Positions 26,084 to 34,640 are shown, counted from the stretch's first letter. The stretch is DNA of 64,000 bases from an archaeon (GCA_016550425.1 JABXGS010000120.1:1-64000), one strand, 5' to 3'. Notes: generated from the sequence alone by a model not told the origin. Numbers and translations are program-made.

Positions 26084-26371
26084 TTAGCGTTCCTTTTCGT
26101 AGAGGTTGAGCATTGTTTTTGTTTCGGTAATGTGCACGATATCAAATGTTACTTCAGGTCTGTAGTGGAGTACCATCCGCGCGAGTTGTTCGGGGTCGTC
26201 GGCTTCAAACAACTGAAAGCCATTGAACCCGATACCCATTGTATAGTTCGGACTGATCGATTTTGCATACTTGTCAGGATTCTTCTTGATTTTTTCTCTG
26301 AACTCTTTGAGTTTCTCAATTGCTTTATCAAGATCTTCAGGGTCGTATTCCCAAAATACGATATATTTCAT
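26084..26371 (-). CDS. DUF3303-like small protein
   Basis: 95 residues beginning MKYIVFWEYDPEDLDKAIEK. The N-terminal MKYIVFWEY strand followed by a helix, and a second strand-helix unit (GFNGFQLFEADDPEQLARMV, then VTFDIVHI), give a ferredoxin-like alpha/beta sandwich typical of dimeric DUF3303/NIPSNAP-type domains. The ATG at 26371 is preferred over upstream ATG/GTG codons because GAGG lies eight bases before it. Function unknown. Confidence 0.75.
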   Translation of the reverse strand: MKYIVFWEYDPEDLDKAIEKLKEFREKIKKNPDKYAKSISPNYTMGIGFNGFQLFEADDPEQLARMVLHYRPEVTFDIVHITETKTMLNLYEKER

Positions 26372-26522
26372 CTCCATCACCTCACTAGCCTATCATACTT
26401 TGTTGTATAATTTTGGTACTAGTCTGGAGTATATGTACAATCCGTAATAAAGAATGCTCAAATTCCCTCAAACCGTTTTTCCTCCGTTTTGATTACGACC
26501 ACATCAACTCAGGCTAGTAGCT

Positions 26523-28673
26523 GTGGTCTTGGGAATCATCTTGACTGGAGACGTCATCAGCAGCTATTTAGTCGGAATCTTGTCATACTTGTCGAAGCGC
26601 CGTAAAGGAAGAGCTAAAAAGTATGAAGGCGGGAATGCAGTATTGGATAGGTGTTGGAGGGATGCTTTGATATCCTATTTGGGTGGTCGTAAACGTGAAG
26701 TGATTTTCGCTATAGGGTTGGTGCTGCTTCTCAATTCTCTCGGTTTTTATAACGGACAATCTGTCAATCTTTCACGAAGTTGGTCCTATCCTAGTGGCTT
26801 TGACCCACATGGATCATATATCGACCAATTACACTGGGAAGTATATTCACCCGACTATTCCTATCCTGCTCTCATCGCATTAACTGAAGGAGAACTAGAC
26901 GGATATGATGGCATTCTACCATATGACTCGGTGGCAGAATTACTTACTTATCCAGGAATTGAGGTCACTGAAGCTCCAAGTCTTACCTACTATCAATTGG
27001 TATTCAACACGAAGCGGTTTCCCACCAACATCAGTGCGTATCGTCGTGCACTGGCCTATGCCTTCGACAAACATTGGGTTACTTGGCCATCACTTAGTAA
27101 CGGTTTGCCTATGGATGGTGCAATTCCCATTGGAAATCTCCGCTATTGTTGCGAATCATTATTCGCTGAACATTACTACGCTAAAGATATCGCAAAGGCA
27201 AATGCAACTCTTGAAGAAGCAGGGTTCCGTGACCTTGATGGAGATGGCTGGCGGGAATACGATTCTAATAATAACAGCCTATGGGATCCAAGTATTGATA
27301 TCGATGATAGAGCGCTAGCCATTGAAATAGTCACGGATTATTGGCTTGGCTTATCAATTGGCCCCTCATATGATAGTCCACTAATCCTCATGTATTGTAT
27401 GGAAGAAGCAGGACTTCGAGGAATTATGGTTGAGGCTGGCTGGGTTTATTTTCTCAACGGATTAATGACTGGGGACTTTTGGTGTACCTGTCTTTGCAAG
27501 TATTCTACGCTTCCAGATGAACCTGATTTCTTATATGATAACTTCTACAGTCAATCACAAACTAACCTTTGGAGCTATCGGTATAATAGTAGTGAATTCG
27601 ATTACAATGTAACCCGAATGCTTCATGCCTCAACCGAGGAGGAAATCCGCGGTTGGGTATGGAATTGCTCACAGTTATTACTTAAGGATATGCCGATGAT
27701 TAGCTGTTACACACACCAAGATTTCAATACCTATCAAGGTAGTAAGTGGGAAGGATATGTTCCCATGGAGGGCGTAAATTGTATGGGAATTAATCCGTGG
27801 ACTCATCGCAAGCTTCGTCTTACTCCTGAACACGGAGGGCCCTTTGGCTACACTTATCCGGTAATCTATCGTGAAGCGTTAACCGGGGATATTAGTGCCA
27901 CGAATGTTCTTCAGGTTAGTGATTATGCTTGGAGGTCTAGGACTACTGAAGAAGTGTTTATGAACTTGTATAGTCGGCTTTGGCAGATCGATCCTTATAC
28001 CTGGGATAAGGTCCCTGACCTGGCGTATAACTGGACCTTGGAACCCACAATAGCTGCAGGTGATATTCAAGATGGCATGAAATATACTTTCCATCTTTAT
28101 GAGAACGTCACCTGGCATGATGGTACGCCTTTCACTGCCGAGGACGTTGCTTTTAGTATAGGTACAATCTGGTCTACTAATCCCACCAATGTTTGGTCGA
28201 ATTATACATTTTGGCAATATACTCCCAGTGTAGGTGATTCCATTAGGCACATTTACCGAATTGATACGCCCGGCAATTATACCATCGAAATGTATTCCAA
28301 CTCCACTGGGTACATTGATTTCACTCGGTCCACATACCCCTATATTCTCCCCAAGCACGTTTGGGAACACCATTCTAACTTCGCCGAGTGGAGTCCTAGC
28401 ACTCCTGATGAACTCGTTGGTACTGGTCCGTTCCAGTGGATTGAATACGTACCTGATCAATATATTCTACTCCATCGCTACGATAAATACCATTTCGGGA
28501 TATCTGTGCCCTTACGTCCCCCAACAGGCTACCAAGTGTTAATAATGTACGGGATTTTGTTAACAATCGGAGTAATCATTATTAGCCTCCAAGTAATCGT
28601 TCTGGGTTATTTAATAAGACGCCACAAAAGAAAAACGAAAGACGAGGCGAAAACGAAGGATAATATCAAGTAG
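26523..28673 (+). CDS. Family 5 solute-binding protein in unusual domain order, membrane-anchored
   Basis: 716 residues. A hydrophobic segment near residues 60-78 (EVIFAIGLVLLLNSLGF) probably exports it, and a C-terminal helix with a Lys-rich tail anchors it. The middle looks like the C-terminal half of a peptide/nickel-type binding protein: YYQLVFNTKRFP, AYRRALAYAFDK, EEAGFRDLDGDGWREYD. The part after residue about 450 looks like an N-terminal half: VFMNLYSRLWQIDPYTW, VPDLAYNWTLEP, YTFHLYENVTWHDGTPF, TAEDVAFSIGTIW, ELVGTGPFQW. So the order is C-half then N-half. No ABC permease or ATPase lies nearby. The start (GTG) is uncertain. Confidence 0.78.
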   Translation: MVLGIILTGDVISSYLVGILSYLSKRRKGRAKKYEGGNAVLDRCWRDALISYLGGRKREVIFAIGLVLLLNSLGFYNGQSVNLSRSWSYPSGFDPHGSYIDQLHWEVYSPDYSYPALIALTEGELDGYDGILPYDSVAELLTYPGIEVTEAPSLTYYQLVFNTKRFPTNISAYRRALAYAFDKHWVTWPSLSNGLPMDGAIPIGNLRYCCESLFAEHYYAKDIAKANATLEEAGFRDLDGDGWREYDSNNNSLWDPSIDIDDRALAIEIVTDYWLGLSIGPSYDSPLILMYCMEEAGLRGIMVEAGWVYFLNGLMTGDFWCTCLCKYSTLPDEPDFLYDNFYSQSQTNLWSYRYNSSEFDYNVTRMLHASTEEEIRGWVWNCSQLLLKDMPMISCYTHQDFNTYQGSKWEGYVPMEGVNCMGINPWTHRKLRLTPEHGGPFGYTYPVIYREALTGDISATNVLQVSDYAWRSRTTEEVFMNLYSRLWQIDPYTWDKVPDLAYNWTLEPTIAAGDIQDGMKYTFHLYENVTWHDGTPFTAEDVAFSIGTIWSTNPTNVWSNYTFWQYTPSVGDSIRHIYRIDTPGNYTIEMYSNSTGYIDFTRSTYPYILPKHVWEHHSNFAEWSPSTPDELVGTGPFQWIEYVPDQYILLHRYDKYHFGISVPLRPPTGYQVLIMYGILLTIGVIIISLQVIVLGYLIRRHKRKTKDEAKTKDNIK

Positions 28674-28797
28674 ATTCTGGAGCGAAGCTATGAAGCAAAG
28701 CCCTCATCTTACTTAGGCACATTATTACTACCTTTTGGATAATGGGTTTGTGCTCTAAACAACATATTTAATCTAACTTCTTCTGTTATATCTTGAG

Positions 28798-28977
28798 GTG
28801 ATAGTTCTGAGTGCCCGAGGGTACGGTCGAGGTAGAGGTGGCAGACGCCAAGGTATAGGCGGTCCACAAGAATGTGTTTGTCCCAATTGTGGAACCAAGG
28901 TTCCCCACATACGGGGTAAGCCCTGTTTAGAAGTGAAATGTCCAAAGTGTGGAACAAAGATGCTGCCATCAAATTAG
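28798..28977 (+). CDS. Small Gly/Arg-rich zinc-ribbon protein
   Basis: A 59-residue gene that is easy to miss. After a Gly/Arg-rich start (ARGYGRGRGGRRQGIGG) come ECVCPNCGTKVPHIRG, KPCLEVKCPKCG and TKMLPSN. Two CPxC knuckles plus extra Cys should bind one zinc. Similar tiny proteins with a Gly-rich head and CxCPxCG...CPKCG are common in archaea and anaerobes, with unknown roles. The GTG at 28798 is in frame, but GAGG overlaps it. A CTG at 28807 lies eight bases after GAGG, the usual spacing here, and may be the true start. Confidence 0.75.
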   Translation: MIVLSARGYGRGRGGRRQGIGGPQECVCPNCGTKVPHIRGKPCLEVKCPKCGTKMLPSN

Positions 28978-29119
28978 CTCGCGAATTTCATCTTTTTAAT
29001 AACGAGATTTGTAGAATCGAATCCCTAACATTGCAGAAATTGGAACTACTCAGCCTATGTGCCAGTTTATCTCTTTAAACGAAACCTGATGCTGAGATGC
29101 GTTTCTAATACATTTGAGA

Positions 29120-29539
29120 CTATTTTAGGGCAGTGAACGCTTTGACTTTCTCCATCTCCCCCTCGGCAAGGGGGCCTTCCCGACCAGTCACAATGAAATG
29201 GACTGGTTTCATGGCAATATCAAATCCAAGTTTCTTCAACTTACTCTGAATCTTCTTTGCCGCGTTTCCCGCAAACCTCGAAGCAATTCTCGTATCGAAT
29301 GTGCCTACCTTTTTGCCCACAAAGGATTCGCCTTCCAGTAGTTTCAACGCTTTTTTCATTCCAGCTGACATGTTCCATGCATGAACTGGACACCCAAACG
29401 CGAATACGTCATACTCCCTGAGTTTTGAAGAATCGATGGCTGAAACATTGATTATATCGGCATTGAGGACCTCTGCAATGCCTTCCGCAACTTGTTTGGT
29501 GTTTCCAAATTTAGTATCATAAACGACAACAGCTTTCAT
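29120..29539 (-). CDS. Flavodoxin
   Basis: 139 residues. The FMN-phosphate loop is YDTKFGNTKQVAEGIA at residues 7-22. The later loops FGCPVHAWNMSAG and FDTRIASRFAGNAAKKI place the isoalloxazine ring. It is a small soluble electron carrier. TTTATAG lies about 24 bp before the ATG and there is no ribosome site, so a leaderless message is likely. A second flavodoxin in the window (near 45.3 kb) is broken. Confidence 0.92.
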   Translation of the reverse strand: MKAVVVYDTKFGNTKQVAEGIAEVLNADIINVSAIDSSKLREYDVFAFGCPVHAWNMSAGMKKALKLLEGESFVGKKVGTFDTRIASRFAGNAAKKIQSKLKKLGFDIAMKPVHFIVTGREGPLAEGEMEKVKAFTALK

Positions 29540-29614
29540 GACGATTAAGCAAAAGAGGATTAGCTATAAACCTTACGTGTGAAAAACCCGAGCATGTTGC
29601 TATCTCTCAAAATG

Positions 29615-30652
29615 TTAGACTCTAAATTGACTACTTCTCTCTACATAGTAACTAATCTTTTTACCCCCCCTAGGTCCCCAAAGTAGATGATCTGAATCTA
29701 ATAGACCCGCGTCGATTAACAATTCAGCTAGATTAAATCGTAAAGGAAAGTTTCCAAAAACGACTCGCGGGTAGGAAACATAATCTTCAACCGATCGGGT
29801 ATAGGAGGCTGCTTTCACCTCATTGATAATGGGAACTGCAGCTCCAGGACGGTCAATGATGAGTCCGATATCAACAATGGGCTCATTAGTGGTGAAACTT
29901 GCCCACCAAAAGTCGTTGGGATACTTCTTGTATATCCCCTTTATGATATCCTTCCCGGTTGCTAGTGACTCGTCAAAGCGAATCTTGAGTCGATATTCCA
30001 TGTCTCCCAGTGCGAAGATATTAAAGCCAGCAGTGATGTTGATCGTATCGCTTTCGATAAGTTCGCTGAGAATTTTACGTACTCGCCTTGTTGTGAAACC
30101 TGTTCGTTTAGCAATCTGTGAGACAGGCATTCTTCCGTCATCAAATAAACAACGGAGGACCTTTAACTGGCTGTTGCTAAAGGTAACTTTCTTCCCACTT
30201 GAATTCATGTAATAGTGTGCGGGCATATTGGGAAATAGAAACTCAACAGGTCTCACTTCTACTTCCCTTACTCCATTAAGATCTTGCAGAAACCGCTCAA
30301 ATCCTAGGGTTTCACTTGCTCCAGACACCATAGCCCAATATTCATATCGCATATCACCAGTACGATAAATCTCTGCAACCGCTGGATGGCTGGCAATCTG
30401 TTCCATGAATTCGATTACCTTTTCGGATCCATCGGTGAAGACATAACCTGCCACATGTTCAGCACCTATCATCGCCATCTTCAAAACTACAAGATATCCA
30501 CCCAGCACATTTTGTTTTTGCAATCGTTTAATCCGATTTTTAATTGTATTTGGTGCAAAGTTGAATTTGTTCGCTAATGCTTGGTAGGATACCCTGCCAT
30601 TCGCTACTAATTCCTGAATCAGCGCATAATCCATTGGATCCAAGCCATTCAC
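29615..30652 (-). CDS. Double-HTH Lrp/AsnC-type regulator
   Basis: 345 residues with the same plan as the regulator at 20.2 kb. HTH 1 (YALIQELVANGRVSYQALAN, then FAPNTIKNRIKRLQKQNVLG) is followed by an AsnC-like sensor half. HTH 2 (SNSQLKVLRCLFDDGRMPVS, then TTRRVRKILSEL) is followed by a second sensor half ending in a PRVVFGNFPLRFN motif. The two proteins share a related C-terminal motif (MFPQRKFPGL in the other). The start is a GTG at 30652; the ATG at 30634 is an alternative. The second HTH has more Arg and may be the main DNA reader. Target unknown. Confidence 0.85.
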   Translation of the reverse strand: MNGLDPMDYALIQELVANGRVSYQALANKFNFAPNTIKNRIKRLQKQNVLGGYLVVLKMAMIGAEHVAGYVFTDGSEKVIEFMEQIASHPAVAEIYRTGDMRYEYWAMVSGASETLGFERFLQDLNGVREVEVRPVEFLFPNMPAHYYMNSSGKKVTFSNSQLKVLRCLFDDGRMPVSQIAKRTGFTTRRVRKILSELIESDTINITAGFNIFALGDMEYRLKIRFDESLATGKDIIKGIYKKYPNDFWWASFTTNEPIVDIGLIIDRPGAAVPIINEVKAASYTRSVEDYVSYPRVVFGNFPLRFNLAELLIDAGLLDSDHLLWGPRGGKKISYYVERSSQFRV

Positions 30653-30983
30653 CAGGAACTTCGTTCATGTAGGAGTGCATTCACGACCTATTTCGGGCTC
30701 ATAGACACATTAACTGGCCTTTTTCCCTACAACATGTGCAGCTAATCATCACGTTTTATTAAAAAGTTCCCATTTCGTGGTCACTTTCTGCAACCTGTTT
30801 TACACTTCTTGTTTCGTTTCGCTGCTTCCTCGCTAGTTTCCTATTGAGTAGACTCCCATCATTACTTATCTTACGGGATGGCAAAGGTGATTACAACACA
30901 TCGGTTCTGTGCAGCAATGAGATGTGTTGTAGGGCTGTAGAACACAGTTCTTCATAAATTGGTTTCTAGTCATTTCACGGGAG
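30653..30983 (+). promoter_or_regulatory. Intergenic region with a long inverted repeat upstream of a secreted protein
   Basis: About 330 bp between divergent genes. TACAACACATC at 30892-30902 and GATGTGTTGTA at 30921-30931 form a perfect 11-bp inverted repeat with an 18-nt spacer, about 55-90 bp upstream of the secreted protein start. Just after it, GAACACAGTTC (30940-30950) is a second small palindrome. This could be an operator for the adjacent double-HTH regulator or a hairpin in a long leader. Confidence 0.5.
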
Positions 30984-31568
30984 GTGAAAACGCTGAGAAA
31001 ATCAACTATAATAGCACTAGCGCTAGCTATCTCCCTCGCCTTAGTCGTAATTACTCCAATTCAGGCCAAAAAGCCCTTAGCAGGAACAATGTGTTTGCAG
31101 TATAACCTAGGCTGGCCCGGACCACAGGATGGAATCCCTGATTGGGTAGGAAATATCACCATCGATGCTGATGGCGACGGGGGAGAAGAATTGTATGATA
31201 TGTGCTTCTTTGCCATTGGTTCCGGAAAGGCTTTCGCGACTCCGCCATATCTAGGAGGACATATTCATTTCTTTGAAGAAATCTGGGTTATCGGCGACAT
31301 CGACTACACCTTTGAAAACGGATTTTTAGTAGACTTTGAGATTACAGACACACTCATGTGGGGATATGACAAAGGGCTTACCGATCTTCTGAGTAGTAGG
31401 TATCATATGAATGGATACGTCGAATTTGTCGACGCCACAGGTCCGTTCTCGAAGTGGGCGGGTCGAAGTGTCCACATCATGGGTCTTATTGAATGGCAAA
31501 ATCTAGGGACTCCTGAAGAACCAATAATTGCTCCGTTTGGCGCTCCGGGAACTTTTCGACTTAACTGA
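30984..31568 (+). CDS. Secreted hypothetical protein
   Basis: Up to 194 residues. Signal peptide KSTIIALALAISLALVVITPIQA, then a compact mature domain with DGIPDWVGNITIDADGDGGE (Asp-rich, possibly calcium-binding), GHIHFFEEIWVI and PFSKWAGRSVHIMGLIEW. No C-terminal membrane anchor, so probably released. No family recognised. The in-frame GTG at 30984 overlaps the GGGAGGTGA ribosome site. The CTG at 30993 lies eight bases after GGAGG and fits the usual spacing better. A strong hairpin terminator follows the gene. Confidence 0.72.
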   Translation: MKTLRKSTIIALALAISLALVVITPIQAKKPLAGTMCLQYNLGWPGPQDGIPDWVGNITIDADGDGGEELYDMCFFAIGSGKAFATPPYLGGHIHFFEEIWVIGDIDYTFENGFLVDFEITDTLMWGYDKGLTDLLSSRYHMNGYVEFVDATGPFSKWAGRSVHIMGLIEWQNLGTPEEPIIAPFGAPGTFRLN

Positions 31569-31592
31569 TGAGCAACGAAAGTAGAAGCAAGC

Positions 31593-31640
31593 AGGGCTCT
31601 TGGTATTAACCAAAAGCCCTCTCTTTCTTTATTTCTCATT
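31593..31640 (+). terminator. Hairpin with T-rich tail
   Basis: AGGGCTCTTGGT (31593-31604) pairs with ACCAAAAGCCCT (31609-31620) with one mismatch and a 4-nt loop, followed by a T-rich stretch to about 31640. It probably ends the secreted-protein transcript. Confidence 0.65.
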
Positions 31641-31751
31641 GAATTCTTTTCTCATAATATTGTATAACACTAAAGTGGTGAGAGCTCTTGTGGTTCGCGA
31701 ACTTTGGGAGTTAAGTATAAGGCTGACTGATTCGATTGAGGAGGTGGAACA

Positions 31752-32732
31752 ATGGTTTTGGTTTCTATTGCTAAAAATCATAAGGTAGGAATAGCAGTAG
31801 CAGACGCGATTCAACTCCTCGGTGGCATGAAACGGTTTGTTCATGCTCAAGATAAAGTAGTCATTAAACCGAACTTGGTATTTGCAGTTCCTCCTTTCAG
31901 TGGTTTCACCACGGATTACCCCGTTGTGCAAGCTATTATCCGACTCTGCCAACGCTGTTACCCTACAGAATTAATCATTGCTGAAGGATCCGGTGGAATC
32001 GATACAGAGCTGGCTTTTCGCAGTGGTGGATACCCCGAGTTGGCAAAACAGTTTGGTGTGACGCTTGTGGACTTGAATAAGAGCCCAACATTAAAAGTAG
32101 CGGTTCCGGATGGGCAGTGTGTGAAAACCCTAAAGGTTCCCAAGATTTTGCTAGAATGCGATGCCATAATTAATGTGCCAAAATTAAAACTATACAAACA
32201 AGTTCCAGGTCGACCAGATTGGGTAAGTTTGGCGGTAAAGAACATGTTAGGGGCGCTACCTGGCCAAGGTTCATATTCGGTGACACGACCAGCTAAAATT
32301 GCTGTGAAGTGTTCCCCCGAGTTTTGGAAACCTGATGGAAAATATTACAATCCCTCTTATAATCAGTGGTGGAGACCACGCGGGGAGAAGCGGCGAATCC
32401 ATAAAAACCTCAGCCAGGGACTAGTCGATTTGCATATGCTGTTAAAACCTCGACTCAATATTATCGATGCATTTGTCGTAAGTAATGACATCAACATGAC
32501 AGAGACCAAAGCCGAACCCCCCATCAATCTCAATACTATTCTTGCCAGCCAAGACCCGTTAGCTCTTGATCTTATAGCTACAAAAATCGGAGGAATTGAC
32601 CCCTTTGATATACCCTATCTCACGAATGCGGCACAACGAAGGATTGGCGAATCTGATTACGATCGAATCCAAGTATGTGGCACACCTTTAGATCAAATAA
32701 TCACGATCTGGGAAACAGCGTTCAAAAGCTGA
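31752..32732 (+). CDS. DUF362 domain protein
   Basis: 326 residues. Family marks are VVIKPNLVF near residue 37, IIAEGSGG, ECDAIINVPKLK and VKNMLGALPG, and in the last third LNIIDAFVVSND and ASQDPLALDLIATK. DUF362 proteins often carry ferredoxin domains, but this one lacks a Cys cluster. Their role is unknown, with proposed links to iron-sulfur or corrinoid metabolism. GGAGG lies seven bases before the ATG. The GYD protein gene follows after about 50 bp and may be co-transcribed. Confidence 0.88.
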   Translation: MVLVSIAKNHKVGIAVADAIQLLGGMKRFVHAQDKVVIKPNLVFAVPPFSGFTTDYPVVQAIIRLCQRCYPTELIIAEGSGGIDTELAFRSGGYPELAKQFGVTLVDLNKSPTLKVAVPDGQCVKTLKVPKILLECDAIINVPKLKLYKQVPGRPDWVSLAVKNMLGALPGQGSYSVTRPAKIAVKCSPEFWKPDGKYYNPSYNQWWRPRGEKRRIHKNLSQGLVDLHMLLKPRLNIIDAFVVSNDINMTETKAEPPINLNTILASQDPLALDLIATKIGGIDPFDIPYLTNAAQRRIGESDYDRIQVCGTPLDQIITIWETAFKS

Positions 32733-32781
32733 AGACTTATTTGAAAGTTACATAGAAATATTTCCTTGAGGTGAAGGGATA

Positions 32782-33075
32782 ATGCCAATTTATATCACTC
32801 TCATGAAGCTGACCGAACAAGGAGTAAAGAGTATCAAGGATGCTCCGAAGCGAATTGAATCCGGGATTAAATACCTTGAGAAACTTGGTGGAAAACTTAT
32901 TGCATTCTACGTCACCCTTGGTGAGTACGATTATGTCGGTATCGCTGATGCACCAAATGATGAAGTTGTCATGCGCTTCCTACTCGGTTTAGGCATGGCA
33001 GGCAATGTGCGAACAAAGACACTCAAAGCCTATTCAGCTGAACAGATGGCAAAAATCGTCAAAGATCTACCCTAA
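32782..33075 (+). CDS. GYD domain protein
   Basis: 97 residues of the GYD family: MPIYITLMKLTEQGVKSIKD at the start, then LGGKLIAFYVTLGEYDYVGI, which contains the family's G-x-YD signature (GEYD here), and a final helix. These small dimeric ferredoxin-like proteins are widespread in archaea and bacteria and their role is unknown. GAGG precedes the ATG. Close behind the DUF362 gene on the same strand. Confidence 0.9.
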   Translation: MPIYITLMKLTEQGVKSIKDAPKRIESGIKYLEKLGGKLIAFYVTLGEYDYVGIADAPNDEVVMRFLLGLGMAGNVRTKTLKAYSAEQMAKIVKDLP

Positions 33076-33311
33076 GCTATTATCAATTTCCTATCCACAT
33101 TGGTCCTGTTCTATTTCACCACGCTCACATGCGTTGGAAACATAATTTCGAAGGCTTTTTCGAATTGATACACTTTTCTTCAGACGCTGTTTCCGTTTTA
33201 CATTATCATGGGTAAAAACTTGCTAATATCAGAATTGGCTGTTCGCAAAAGCGGAAGTTATTAACTTCTCCACGAAGAAGCCCCTGTAATGACTGAAGGT
33301 TGTGGTAATTG

Positions 33312-33770
33312 ATGAAATTTCCAAAAGTTTCTGGAAAAGATCTAAACGGCAAGTTACACACTATCCCTGATACTCTAGCAGGAAAACTGAATTTCTTAGT
33401 AGTGGCGTATCAGCGATGGCATGTTCGCCCCATTGAGACCTGGATTCCATTTCTGCAAAAACTGATTGCAGAACATCCCATTGTGCAGTTTTATGAACTT
33501 CCCACTCTTCGCAAATATAACTTCGTTTCCCAGTGGATGATTGACAGTGGGATGCGGAGCGGAATAAAATCTAAAGAAATGCGGGCAAGAACTATCACTC
33601 TTTACATCGATAAAGCCGAATTTGATAAAGCCTTGGATATCCCAACTGAAGATACGATTCATCTTTTCTTAGTCGATTGTGATGGCACCATCCTTTGGCG
33701 AGATACAGGAAATTTCTCAGAAGAGAAAGAAGCTACAGTGATGAAAGCTCTCTCTAAATTTAAGGGCTAA
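33312..33770 (+). CDS. Thioredoxin-fold protein without CxxC (ATP10-like)
   Basis: 152 residues. The start (FPKVSGKDLNGKLHTIPDTL, then AGKLNFLVVAYQRWH) resembles peroxiredoxin or ATP10-type thioredoxin folds. The end (IHLFLVDCDGTILWRDTGNF) is the matching last strand pair. At the position of the usual CxxC the sequence is RWHVRPIETW, so there is no redox centre. In mitochondria ATP10 helps ATP synthase assembly, but this similarity is by eye and function is not implied. The ATG at 33312 is preferred over the TTG before it. The next gene downstream is the rhodopsin. Confidence 0.65.
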   Translation: MKFPKVSGKDLNGKLHTIPDTLAGKLNFLVVAYQRWHVRPIETWIPFLQKLIAEHPIVQFYELPTLRKYNFVSQWMIDSGMRSGIKSKEMRARTITLYIDKAEFDKALDIPTEDTIHLFLVDCDGTILWRDTGNFSEEKEATVMKALSKFKG

Positions 33771-33868
33771 TTCAATTTTTTATCAGGCTAAAATGGTTAC
33801 CTTGATAGATTTTTGAATAAGTTGTTTCCCTATCCTTCTGTAATCCTCTTCAATAGGAGTAATTCAAG

Positions 33869-34507
33869 ATGGCTGGAGAAGAATTGTTGGTCTTCTGGAT
33901 CATGGCAGCAATATTTGGTATCGCAACTGTGATGTTTACCTTACTTTCCTTTCGTTCAGATTCAAATGAGTTTTATGCCTTCGTCGATATTCTCGTTACC
34001 TTCATAACAACGATTTCATATGTACTCATGGCGCTGGGGTTCTTAGTGGTCACTTCTGGTATTGGTGAACCGGTGTATTGGAGTCGATGGCTCTTTTACA
34101 TGGGTAGCTGTAGTTTACTGACCGTTTCTGTTGTAGTTATCCTTAAACAAACTCAGGCAATTAATTTCGCAAAAATTCCTATCTTAACGATGCTTGTAAT
34201 GTTCTGTGGTTTTCTCGCGGCTTTTATTACAAGTATTGAGCGATGGTGGTTCTTTGTATTCAGTTCCATTGCCTACATTGCCTTATTAATCACCTTGTTT
34301 AAAGGGGTGCCTCGAGAAGGAATGAATTCACAACTTATGTGGTTCATCGTCATCTTCTGGTCTCTATTTCCTGGCGTATTTATCCTTGCACCAACCGGTT
34401 TCGGCTTGATACCCACATTATATGCAGCGATTCTCTATGCTGCACTGGACGTGATAACAAAAATCGTCTATGGGTTCATTATCCTGTTTCGAGTGAAAGA
34501 TAAGTAA
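33869..34507 (+). CDS. Microbial rhodopsin, schizorhodopsin-like
   Basis: 212 residues, seven helices, no signal peptide. Helix G has ALDVITKIVYGFIILF with Asp194 and retinal-binding Lys198 at the D-x3-K spacing of microbial rhodopsins. Helix F has W158, W164, FPGVFIL and a PTG turn. Helix C reads SRWLFYMGSCSLLTVS: Arg73, Phe76, Ser80 and Cys81 match R67, F70, S74 and C75 of schizorhodopsins, the Asgard light-driven inward proton pumps. The family's cytoplasmic Glu (E81) is Ser87 here, so the transport mode is uncertain. Phe at the usual counter-ion position argues against an outward pump. GGAG lies nine bases before the ATG. It faces the photolyase gene and lies near the carotenoid cluster. 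Confidence 0.92.
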   Translation: MAGEELLVFWIMAAIFGIATVMFTLLSFRSDSNEFYAFVDILVTFITTISYVLMALGFLVVTSGIGEPVYWSRWLFYMGSCSLLTVSVVVILKQTQAINFAKIPILTMLVMFCGFLAAFITSIERWWFFVFSSIAYIALLITLFKGVPREGMNSQLMWFIVIFWSLFPGVFILAPTGFGLIPTLYAAILYAALDVITKIVYGFIILFRVKDK

Positions 34508-34640
34508 TCTAAATAACAGAATCACATGGTCAAAGTGAGTATTGAGTCATAGTATAATCAGTGGTTCAGAATTTAACCTCTGCCTGAATGCATCTAGTCT
34601 ATCAAACTGTGACCACTAGTAATTTTTTCCAACTATCTCC

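Noticed and set aside
28709..28972. Minus-strand frame of 87 residues overlapping the zinc-ribbon gene
   Set aside because: The plus-strand frame has a clear two-knuckle zinc ribbon, while the minus-strand translation shows no pattern.
33869..34507. Heliorhodopsin or ordinary outward proton pump as identity of the rhodopsin
   Set aside because: Helix C has Phe and Ser-Cys at the schizorhodopsin positions rather than the Asp-Thr-Asp of pumps like bacteriorhodopsin, and heliorhodopsin landmarks are not seen.
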